Source of the DNA: Macrotrachela quadricornifera
Taxonomy: Eukaryota; Rotifera; Eurotatoria; Philodinida; Philodinidae
Reading direction: 5' to 3'
Assembly (NCBI GenBank): GCA_022393335.1
Contig: JAJEKB010001071.1
Coordinates: 20,780-84,779, forward strand
Length of the DNA: 64,000 nucleotides
Position numbers and translations under genes: made by a program. Positions 13,023-24,620 of this stretch are shown here, in pieces. Every line of letters begins with the position of its first letter. Positions within the stretch are counted from its first letter, which is position 1. The notes under the pieces are model-generated. The model did not search any database. It was not told the origin of the DNA and saw only the letters and a program-made list of their open reading frames with translations.

Positions 13023-13529
13023 CTATGAAATAAATTCATTTTCATAAATATGTTGATCATCTTGAGGTAAAGCAATCCATTGTAATGTTTCACCACCAAA
13101 AATAAATGGAGATCTATTATCTGAGTAATTACTTTTAATAGATTCATTATTTGTTTTTGTTTTTATTGTTCGTATATTTTTTAATATTTTTGTTAATTTT
13201 TTAAATGTAAAAAAACATGTTGATGATGATGGTGTTGTTTGATTATTAATAATTTGTTCATATTCTTTTTGAATATTTTCAACATTATTAAGTATTTGTT
13301 CGATTGTATAATTTTTTTTATTTTTTAATGATGAAGTATTATCTATTTGATTTTTAATAATTTTTGATTGTCGTAAAGAATAATTTTTTGTATCAAATAA
13401 ATGATTATAAATATGTTCAGAATTATTTAAAGATATTGGTGATGATGTTTTAATCATATTTTTTGGAGATATATTAACATAAATATCCACAGCAGTTGAA
13501 TGATGATTATCGATACGTACATGAATCAT
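13023..13529 (-). CDS. Unrecognised single-exon protein, 168 aa
   Basis: An intronless open frame of 168 residues starts at ATG 13529 and stops TAG at 13023. It is Asn/Ile/Lys/Ser-rich. Residues about 75-95 (YTIEQILNNVENIQKEYEQI) look helical or coiled-coil. The C-terminus carries FGGETLQWIALPQ, an unusual ordered-looking block. There is no signal peptide and no membrane helix. Codon use is like the neighbours. I do not recognise the family. Length, start context and amino-acid composition favour a real gene, but unlike the other genes nothing here is confirmed by homology. Confidence 0.55.
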   Translation of the reverse strand: MIHVRIDNHHSTAVDIYVNISPKNMIKTSSPISLNNSEHIYNHLFDTKNYSLRQSKIIKNQIDNTSSLKNKKNYTIEQILNNVENIQKEYEQIINNQTTPSSSTCFFTFKKLTKILKNIRTIKTKTNNESIKSNYSDNRSPFIFGGETLQWIALPQDDQHIYENEFIS

Positions 13530-14393
13530 TTTTTTTTATATAGAATGAATGAATGTGTGTAAGACAGGTGTGTGTATATATTCTATTCTATCGATTGACA
13601 TAATTGGAGAAAGGAGGAAGGAAGAGAAAGAAAGAATTCATCGTCAGATGCTCAACTAATTTCATTTTTATTCGTCCATCATTTAGAAAAGAAAAAGGTG
13701 TCATAACGAGCAAGTGAGAAGACAACTAAACATTACGATGATGTACCATGCATAGCAAGCAGATGGACATATTCGTTGAAAAAAAAAAATCTAACTATCT
13801 TTTGTTTTTCTTCTGTATATCATCCGGTTTCTCATAATAACACATTTGAATAGGAAATAATCGTCTAGTAATTATTGACATACGAAAAAGAAAAGAATTT
13901 TTTAACATGAATTTTCACACAATAATCTTTCCTGGTGATGTATATAAGAGTTAATTGAGTTTTATTCTCAAAGGAATAAAAAGGTGATAAAAAGTAACTG
14001 TGTATATATATGTGAAAAAGAAATTGATTGGAAATTATGAAATGTATAGATTTTTGTTTGTATTTTAATAGTTGGTTCTTATTTTTATGCTTTAGATAAT
14101 CGATCTCATTTGTATTTGATTATTTCTCGTTTTTTTTTCTCACCTGCTATTGTAAAGATGAAAGAAGCAGGAAATAATTGGTTAAAGCAGATGTACAAGC
14201 TTTCGATTAGATAAAATGGTTTATAGTTGAAATATATATAGAATGAGAAAAAAGAAATTTATATTTTAATATAAACTTATTTTCTCATCTTTGATTAAAT
14301 ATATAAACATTGATTTATTTTAAATTTATTTAAGAATAATATAATGAAAAAGAATAAATAGTTAGATTAATTTGTCTTTTTGAATAATATATA
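13530..14393. other. Intergenic, purine-rich tract only
   Basis: About 860 bp. A GA-rich tract lies at about 13600-13640. No other feature can be supported. Confidence 0.4.
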
Positions 14394-14510
14394 TTATGTT
14401 TCACAGCAATCAACAATAAATGCAGCTAAAGTAATTAATATAGTTGATAATACAGCAATCACAGCAACCATTATAACTATAATAGTCATTAAAGTTTCTA
14501 TGGTTAACAT
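14394..14510 (-). CDS. Possible 38-aa single-pass membrane peptide
   Basis: The minus-strand frame from ATG 14510 to TAA 14394 encodes 38 residues: a short acidic start (MLTIET), a continuous hydrophobic segment of about 26 residues (LMTIIVIMVAVIAVLSTI and on) and a short polar end DCCET. This resembles tiny regulatory membrane peptides in layout, but I see no specific family match. It could also be a terminal exon of a gene whose other exons I cannot find. The plus-strand frame over the same bases is also hydrophobic, so chance from T-rich sequence is a real alternative. Confidence 0.25.
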   Translation of the reverse strand: MLTIETLMTIIVIMVAVIAVLSTILITLAAFIVDCCET

Positions 14511-14794
14511 AAGAATAATTGGTATGTTTTTTTTTGTTTTGAAAGATGTTTTCTTATCTCTATAATGCCGTTTTTCTTATTAAAATTTGTTTGTTTGCCA
14601 GTAGGTTTATACAATGATAAACATATGAAACAAATCAGAAATGAGAAAGATAGAGATTATCTTATGCAGTGTTATCGAACTAATATAACAATCCATATGG
14701 TATTGTGTTTCTTGGATAATTTAGAATAGATCTCTTCGTGATCATATATTTCATTATGTACTTAGTATATTGTATTTAAAAAGTAAAATATATC

Positions 14795-15005
14795 ACAAGA
14801 TGCAGCGTGAAAAGTGTTACAATTTATGAAGAATAAATTATTTTAAAAAAAAATTAATTCATCATGTACTAAAAAAATATCGTTTTCGTACGATTGAAAC
14901 TTGATTGTTCATAATTTTTGTTTATTTTAAAAAAAAAAACAAAAAGTACGATGTTAAAATAAGCGGTTTTGTGTAACTTGTAGTTATTTTTATGCAATAA
15001 ATTAA
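14795..15005. repeat. Partial copies of the 15.3-16.5 kb repeat unit
   Basis: The block at about 14800 (AAGATGCAGCGTGAAAAG) and the block at about 14955-15000 (TAAGCGGTTTTGTGTAACTT) are inverted half-copies of the subunit that is repeated inside the neighbouring foldback element. Confidence 0.6.
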
Positions 15006-15310
15006 GTGAATAAAAAGTGAAATACAAATTGTTTATCATCATCAGCTAATCGATGGATAGTTCCGAACGAAAATTTCACTAGTATATTGAATTGATCTCA
15101 TAACTTCTTGCATCTTGTAATTGAATGTGATGAAAAGTTTGGATTTGGTGTTATTTTTTACTATAGATGTTGCAGTAGTACTTGATGATCAGTGTGAATT
15201 TTATCTTATATACACATAAGTACGCAATAATAATTAATGATACTTTAAATACAGTCTTCATACCGATCTGCTAATATAAGATATATAGTAATTAAATCAC
15301 ACGTTCTACT

Positions 15311-16464
15311 ACATAGGGCACTAGAAAAGTTTCTTCACCCGGTTTTTCTAAAAGTCTCAGTTTGTATTCAAGTATCTTGTTATGATGCTTAGACATATTT
15401 AGGATTATGTGCAAAATTTCAGACTTCTAAGTCTTATACTTTGCTGTAATCTATTATTTCTTTGACTTGAGTAACATGCCATTTTCTATACGCTACATAA
15501 CGGATGACTTATAACAAATGACAGAACTTTGAATTTCATATTTTGATCCTTAAAAACATTTTATAAAAATAAAAACGAAATATAGCAGAAGATACAGCAT
15601 GGAAAGCTCTACAATCTACAATATAAAGTTTATATTAATTGTGTACTTTTTCTTTCAAAATAAACAGTATTTTGAGTGACTAATTATCGACGCTGCGATA
15701 GATATTTCGGAGAATTTTGATTTTATTTTCAAAATAAAAAGTACACAATTAAAGTAAAATTGTTATTTGCCAATTGAAGGGCTTTTCACGCTGCATCTTT
15801 CGTCATGTTCTGTTTTCTTAAAAGAAAACGTATTGGATGACAAAATGATGGAATACGAAAAAAGGAAGTCTCCGTTTGTGTAGAATTTTTGCATCCTAGA
15901 AAATTTTTCTCTTACAATTTTGTTTTTTCTTAAGAACAAAAGTTATATGTATAATATAAACTGTTCTTTGTAACTCGTAGAGTTTTTCGCGCTGCATCTT
16001 GTGGTGTATTCCATTTTTTAAAAATAAAACGTATTAGGTAATAAACAAGAAAAAATCACGTTGGTCACATACAAAAAAAAATACTTTTTTGCAACATCGA
16101 ATTTTGATCTTTCAGAATTTTGTCGATTTTCAAAATAAATAAACGCAACTGTAAGATAAGCTGTCTTTTGTAATTTGTAGAGTTTTTCATGCTGCATCTT
16201 TTGGTATATTTTGATATTTTAATAAAACGTATTTCGAAATCATAAAATGAAATATAAAGTTCTCCTATTAATGACGGATTACCCGTTAGCAGATTACGTG
16301 TACGTACCATAAAAGCAATGACGGATCACAGCTAAGTACAAGACTTAGAAGTCTGAAACTTTGCATATAATCCTAAATATACCTAAGCATTATAAAAAAA
16401 TAATTAAACTCAAACTGCGGCTTTTAGAAGAGCTAGGCGAAGAAACTTTCCTAGTACCCCATGT
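15311..16464. repeat. Nested foldback element, 1.15 kb, non-coding
   Basis: The outer arms of about 330 bp (15311-~15650 and ~16130-16464) are inverted copies: ACATAGGGCACTAG faces CTAGTACCCCATGT, and CAGACTTCTAAGTCTT faces AAGACTTAGAAGTCTG. Between them lie further copies of the inner subunit, marked by a CGCTGCATCTT core preceded by TTTTC, at about 15592 (inverted), 15788, 15986 and 16186. The element is therefore an inverted pair with tandem subunits inside. There is no transposase ORF; the one open frame here (16065-16310, minus) is an artefact of the repeat. It is probably a non-autonomous DNA element. Confidence 0.75.
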
Positions 16465-17795
16465 ATCTATTTATTTTTGGTTTTGATTGTATTTAAGGAG
16501 CTTACCATATAGAAAAAGAAAACAATAAGTCCTTCCAGAATATGATGAGATATTGCTAGAAAATCACTAATAGCTTTGTACTGTTTTTAATTTATAAGAT
16601 TCTTAGATAAATCAAAAGAACAATAAATCAACGGTAATTACAAAGTTTTTCTTATGATGATTCAAGTCATTCATTCAAAAAAATAAAATTATTTACATTT
16701 ATGAAAAAAAAAACTACGAATGATAATTTTCATTCTAATTGATTAATTGTTCATGTTGCCGATAAAAATAAAGAAAAAATGAAAAAAAGCAAAAATAACT
16801 GGCCTTGTCCAGTCCTCTTTCGGTACACAACATAAAAAGTTCATCTATCTTTACCGAATCAGACAATTGAAATAAACTACATGAGTAATTCATGAGTGAA
16901 TATGGATGAAAATAAAACGATCGATAATATAGCTATAATACTTTTTTTCCTTCCTCCTCACTCATCGGTAGATCACTATGAAAAATATGTTGTTTTTTAA
17001 TAAGTATCAGAATTCAAGACGATATTAATTATTATTACATAACCATATCAAGATTCATCAACTGACCTTGCACAATATTCTTGAAGTGTGGCAAAAATTT
17101 TCGTGCTTGAAGAATTCACATTCGATTGATCTTTGTCAATAATTATACAAACTTTTATAAAAAATAATCATAATTTCTAAGACTCTAATAATAAAACTTA
17201 ATGTAAACCTGTCAAAGGTCATACTCTATCATATAGTTCAAAGCTCCTTTCAATTATTATTCTAGTATAATTTAACAGTAAGATCTACTTATCTCTTTAC
17301 TATATATATATATATAATATTTTATTAATTCACAAATTCCTACAGATGTCGTTATTCACCGAATATCTAACATTGCACTTTCTATACTTCCTTTCTATTG
17401 CATCCATTCTGAAATAATTATTGAGAAAGAATGTATATTTTTTTTTCTTTTTATCAGTTATACACCAGGTATGTTAACTATACTATACAACCGATTCAAA
17501 TGATTTGTCTGCTGTATGAATGAATGAGTGAACAAAATAAATATTCATGTCATATGCTTTTTTTACATGGCATAAAATCATATTTCACATCTGTTGTGTA
17601 GTTTAAAAAAAAAACAAATAAAAATAATCATTTAATTATTTGTTCTATTATCATTTGAATTTTTTATTATTCAAATATACATTTATATATAAACCATGTA
17701 TCAATTGGCCTTGATTATATATATTTCTTTTTATTATAGAAGGAAAAAAATTTATTAATTAATTTATTATTTTGTATTTGAGAAAAATAAGAAAT
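16465..17795. other. Intergenic region upstream of GOLPH3
   Basis: About 1.3 kb of AT-rich sequence with a short TA repeat at about 17302-17320. A TTATTATAG at about 17731-17739, some 57 bp before the GOLPH3 ATG, could be a cis- or trans-splice acceptor of the 5' UTR. Nothing else can be supported. Confidence 0.4.
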
Positions 17796-19355
<1,560 letters not shown>

Positions 19356-20270
19356 AATTTTTTTACTTTTTTTTTTTTTTTTTTTCTTGCGCATTCTATT
19401 CCAATAATCTAAACTGGTATTTATATCATGATTCTCTTTTTCTTTATTCTTGTCTTTTATTTTGGCTGCTATTTCTTTTCTCGTTAAAATAAAGCAAAAA
19501 TTATTTATATATATATATTTAAATATATATATGTATCTTTTTTTTTTTGGAATACAGTGAATTGAGTTTATGTTTGGATGATGAGGATTGATTGGTTTCT
19601 AACAAAATGTACGCTGAATTTTCTTCTTAGAATTACAAACAATCTCTTTTTTTCATTCGTTTTCTTCTTCGTTCTTTTTTTTTTTGTATGCGAAAAATTA
19701 CTTATACATCGCTTTATCTTTTCTTTTCTCCTGTGATACACATGCACAAGCTGTATAAATAAATGAAACAAAAAAAAAAAACTGGAACAAATATTATTTT
19801 ATTCTTTTCTCTTTTAGATGACAGAAGGAAAGAAAGTTCTCAAAAACCAATGTTATTATTAATATTTTTTTTTCTTCCTTTCATTACTAAGCAACACGTC
19901 GTGGGATCATAAAAAAAGGGAAGAAAAGAATAGGAATAATAACATTTATATGGCGAATAAAATGTCAGTAAGAAGACAATTTGTTTTTGTTCGATTTCGT
20001 TTGTATGACAAAATTTTTTTTCGTCTATGTTATGTAGGTGTTGGACGTCAACAGGTAAGACAAATTACTATATGACGTCGTGAACATTTTGACAAAAAAA
20101 AAAAAACCCAGCGTAGTCTATAAAAACGAAGGAAGATAGTATAAATTGTCCTTAAATTATAAAAGATTTCAACAAAGAAATAAATTCTAAAGATTATTGT
20201 AGATGATAATCAGATTTTAATTATTCTTATATTCATATATTTAATTATTTATATTATATTTTGATTAAAT
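19356..20270. other. Intergenic between GOLPH3 and NUDT9
   Basis: About 915 bp, T-rich on the GOLPH3 side with long poly-T runs (19365-19385, 19535-19550, 19672-19686). It serves as the 3' flank of GOLPH3 and the promoter side of NUDT9. No gene seen. Confidence 0.4.
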
Positions 20271-22290
20271 ATGGGTCAATTTCTTGCTCATTTTGGTATA
20301 CATTTGGGTACACGTATTGATGATGATGAACGAAATCGTATTCCAATTCATCATAAATGTCGTAATTGTGGTCAAGGATGTGATCAATCAAAACCTTCTA
20401 ATCAATGTGTTAATGCAAAATTTACTCGTACAGGTACAAAAGATCAACCAGCAATAATTCGACCAATTGTACCAACTGATAAAGTACGATGGTCAACATC
20501 ATTTGATTATCATCCAATTGAATTTACATCACAAAAAATTCAAACATCAACAAAAGAATATGTTGATAAAGATCCACGATTTGATGCAAATGTTAGGATA
20601 CCATGGAATACCGATGATCGATTATGTGATCGACGATCTTATCATGGATCTTACAAAGTTATTGGAGATGTACCACAAAATCCATGTGGACGAACGGGTA
20701 TTACTGGACGAGGACATCTTGGTATATTTTGAAAAATTCAAAAAAAGACAAAGTTTTATTTTTTTTAATTATTTTAGGTCATTTTGGTCCAAATCATGCT
20801 GCTGATCCAATTGTAACACGATGGAAACGTGATGAAAATGGTCAAACATTAATTCATTCATCAACACATAAGGCAATTTTACAATTTGTTTGTATACGTC
20901 GTAAAGATACCAATGAATATGCTATACCAGGTGGAATGGTTGAAAAAAAAGAAAAAGTTACTGATACATTACAACGTGAATTTCAAGAAGAAACACTTAA
21001 TTTTCCAGATTTAGATGAACGTAGTAAACATAATTTATTAGCAACAATAAAAGATATATTTGAAAATGGTGGAATTAAAATTTATTGTGGTTATGTTGAT
21101 GATCCAAGGTATTTTTAATATTAATAAATATAAAAAAAATTTATTTATTTTATTTATTTATTTTTTTAGAAATACAGATAATAGTTGGATGGAAACAACA
21201 GGTATATATATTAGAAAAGTTTGATTTTTATAGATGATATGAAAAATTAATTTCAAGAAAATAGATTCTATCGTGAAAGAGAATACGCAAATTAGAAAGT
21301 TGTTTCCTGCCTGAAGTCTGATCTTATGAAAACAATATTATATTTTTTAATTTAATGTTCCATTTTTGACCAAAGAATTTTATGTTTTTCATCACCTTCT
21401 GATGTTGAAAAAAAACATGGAAGATCAATTTTATTTTTTCCCAGTTTATGTACTTATCGATCGTAGAATTCAAAATTCTTTGTCGACATCGTTACTGTAC
21501 ACTTGATTATTGTTTTTGTTTGAAATAACATATCAAGTTTCAAGGCATCATAGAGTCTCCTTTTTAATTAAGCTTTGTTTTTTAATATACATCCATATGT
21601 TTATATAATCTGAGTGGTTTTTTTTTTCGTTTCTACAGTGACTGAATTTGTAATACCTTTTCTCTACTCAAAAAGTAAAAATTTGAAAGAAAAAAAAAAG
21701 TTTGTGATATGCTGCATCTTGACATGCTCTTTCAAACAGAAAACAAATATTAAATATATTGTATGAATACCAAGAGAGAAGTTTAGAAAGACAACCGCTC
21801 TTTTTTTGAATTTTGTTTAGTGAATATCTCTATCGATGAAAATGTCTTTTATTATCGTTTGTGTAGAATGATCTTGTTTTTTTAGGAAGGAGAACGTACT
21901 TATAAACCAATTTTATATTCTCTGAAGAAATGAAAAATAATTCTATTTTAATTCAATCTTGAAAATTTTTTTTGTACATTTTCAAGATCATTGTGACATA
22001 AATTTTAGACTATTAGTACGTAAATCTAAAGAGCAAGGAAGGAATAAAACACACCCGAAGAAATTATGAAGTACATTATGTTTTCACTGTGATTGAAAAT
22101 TTTTTTTATAAATATTTTAGCATACAATTTTCATGATGGACATAATGAACATCTTGCATTAATTAATGTACATGGTGGTAGTGATGCACTTAGTGCTTTT
22201 TGGCATGATCTTGGTTCCGAAACACCATTATATGCTAGCCATTCTCTTTTTCTTCAAAAAGTTGCCCAAATACATAATGCACATTGGTAA
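20271..22290 (+). CDS. NUDT9: NUDT9-type ADP-ribose pyrophosphatase
   Basis: Hydrolyses ADP-ribose to AMP and ribose-5-phosphate. Exons 20271-20721, 20778-21108, 21170-21201 (32 nt) and 22121-22290 give 327 residues. The N-terminal half carries NPCGRTGITGRG, then HFGPNHAADPIVTRW. The Nudix box runs from Gly203 (GMVEKKEKV ... REFQEET) with the catalytic REFQEE at 217-222 intact, unlike the inactive TRPM2 domain. YVDDPRNTDNSWMET and the C-terminal LYASHSLFLQKVA complete the family pattern. The N-terminus is odd: there is no mitochondrial presequence. It begins MGQFLA, which fits a weak N-myristoylation pattern, and has a Cys cluster (CRNCGQGC ... C) at about 30-46. The last intron (21202-22120) is 919 bp and contains one copy of the GCTGCATCTT core at about 21711. 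Confidence 0.95.
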
Positions 22291-22578
22291 AAGAAAAACA
22301 AAATAAAAGAAATGTATGTGTCTGATATATTAATTGTATAGTATTATAACCTCTTAATACTGTATATGGAGAATGAATTTATAATAATTCTATGTAAATC
22401 ATCATTTATTGTTTTGAACAAAATATTAAAAATAAATCAAACAAATTCCATATGTCTCTTTAATAGTGTGTGTGATTCTTATTGTTTGTTTGTTTTTTTT
22501 TTCTAAACATTCGTTTATGTAAAACAAATAGATATGAAAATAAATTAATATTTCATTGTTTTTGTTTTTTAAAATTTT

Positions 22579-22929
22579 CTAATCATGAAAATATTCATAT
22601 TGTTGTTGATTATTCGATTGAAAATTATTTAGTCGTGATAATGTTTGATATGATGATATATTTTTTTGTTCATTTTCAAGATATTCATATGTAACTAATG
22701 AACCAAGAGCAGCGCCAGCTACCATTGATGTTAAAATTGCAACAGGACGTATTGAACGAAGTAAATAACCAAATAATCCACCGCTTGTAAATGCTAATGC
22801 TAAGGATATAATATAGAAACATTTTTCTTTTCTGTACAGAATAAATATGTGTATCAATTTCTTTGATTATTTTTTGTTTCTTGACTTACCTATTGATCTG
22901 TGCCAATCAGTATTAGAAGAGCCAAACAT
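22579..22929 (-). CDS. Small two-helix membrane protein, 86 aa, unrecognised
   Basis: Exons 22929-22890 and 22799-22579 join in phase 1 (intron 90 nt) to give 86 residues. A short polar start with DWHRS leads into two Gly/Ala-rich hydrophobic segments, at about 14-29 (ALAFTSGGLFGYLL) and 33-55 (PVAILTSMVAGAALGSLVTY). A Gln/Asn/Ser/Tyr-rich tail follows. The small-residue spacing suggests tightly packed helices, as in small mitochondrial inner-membrane proteins, but I cannot assign a family. The gene is convergent with NUDT9, 288 bp away, and lies 85 bp downstream of the coiled-coil gene on the same strand. Confidence 0.7.
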
Positions 22930-23014
22930 TTAGAAAGAAAAAAGCTTATAATTCGAGAAATAAATGAAAAAATCTAACGCGCTTTATTATTAAAAGAAAA
23001 AGATTATTTTTTTT

Positions 23015-24466
23015 TTATTGTATTAAACAATCATCACATTGATCGATATCAGTAAGTTTTTTATGCATTATATCAATTCGGTTTTGAAGATCATTGATTT
23101 CAATTGAATTTCGTTGATTTATATTATTATTTTTTGAAGAATCATCAACAATTTCTTGAAGTGAAATAGTATCTAAATATATACAATAGAAAATTATTTA
23201 TTATCTTTAACCATTAATTTAACTTACTATTGAGCATATTAATTGATGTTATTGGTTGTGTAAATAAATTTTTAGCATAATCAAATAAAGATTCAAGTTC
23301 AGCAATATTTGATGATAGATCAACAAGTAATGAATTGTATTCTTCATTCTATTTATTTAAGAAATTATAATCTGTATTTTGATAATTTTATCAAATTTAA
23401 GAAGTTTATCTATAGTAATTTTTTTTCGTTTCAATATTCTACGAATATCTATTGCTCTAGTAGCGGTAGTATATTTTGAGAAGACAATGAAATATTAATA
23501 TATAATTTATAGTATATATCAACAACTGAATAATAAAATTCAAGAATACATTTATGAAACAGTACAAAGAAAGCGAGTATACTCGTCTATTGGCTGGAAT
23601 TGACGAATTTCTCTTTAGTAAACATCGATATTGATATCCAACAGATTTTTCAAGTGTTCATTGTTACCTCTCTCTCAAAATAATTTGGCTGGAAAGCGGT
23701 TCACTACTCAAAAATTCCTGACTGCATCATTGTTTAGAAGTTATTAACTATAATATCAAACTTTTCTTTCATAAAATACTACAATACATATTCAAATATA
23801 TTGTACATAACAAAATCGCATTAATCAAGTGAAACAATCAAATGAATATATGTTTGTATTATCGTATTTTTTTCATCTCTTATAAAAAAAACTCATCGCT
23901 TCTAATCATTCTGTGAAATTTTTCTATAATAAATTCAACTCTCTCAATAAAAAATTGCTCCACAATATTTATTGCTGATTATCATAGACTTTACTAAGAA
24001 TTCGTTACCGAATTGAACTGATGAATAATCCTGTTACTGAAAATATCATTCAAAATTGAATCATACCATTTTTTCTGGTTCGTCATTTTGTATTGTATTA
24101 TTTAATGTATTTGTTTGTTGTTTATAAATCAAACGAAGCTAAATAGAAAATCAATTATCATTATATATATATTTTTTTCATTACTAATTTGTTAAATTGT
24201 TCAGCATGTTCATTAGAATTAAGTGATTTAATTAATAAAAGACGATTTGTTTCTTGAAAAATATAATCATTTTCTTGTTGGTTTTTTAAATAATTAATTT
24301 CTTTAAGCTAGTAAAAATATAAAAAGAAAATTTTTATTTAAACAAATTAAAAAAATAAAAATAACGGTTAATAAAATACATTTTCTCGACAAATTTGTTT
24401 TGCAACAAGAAGTTGTCCTTCAATTCTACGAATTTCATTTTCAATTTCTTGACGATTTCGAGCCAT
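23015..24466 (-). CDS. Coiled-coil protein, 186 aa, unrecognised
   Basis: Five exons (24466-24380, 24307-24185, 24138-24067, 23348-23228, 23172-23015) with consistent phases give 186 residues. The sequence is almost all charged heptads (NRQEIENEIRRIEGQLL, then LKEINYLKNQQEN and NSIEINDLQNRIDIMHKKL), so it should be an extended coiled coil. It ends with a CDDC motif near the C-terminus. There is no membrane segment. The family is not recognised; centrosomal, kinetochore and tether proteins all have this look. The gene starts 154 bp from CDC20 in the opposite direction. Confidence 0.75.
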
Positions 24467-24620
24467 TTTACTAATTCATTTTTCCATTCGAAAATTTATC
24501 CAATAAATATAAAGATCAATGATTCATTCTTTAGTTCTTTGTTTGTTTAACATTATATTTGACTAGTTAATCAGTTTAGTATTTCTATTAGCTAAAAAAT
24601 AAAAAAAAATCAAACCAAAG
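24467..24620. promoter_or_regulatory. Short divergent promoter region (coiled-coil gene / CDC20)
   Basis: Only 154 bp separate the two ATGs, which point away from each other, so both 5' ends and promoters must fit here. No defined motif is identified. Confidence 0.45.

Noticed and set aside
16065..16310. Minus-strand 81-aa ORF
   Set aside because: It lies within the right arm of the nested foldback element and has no family signal.
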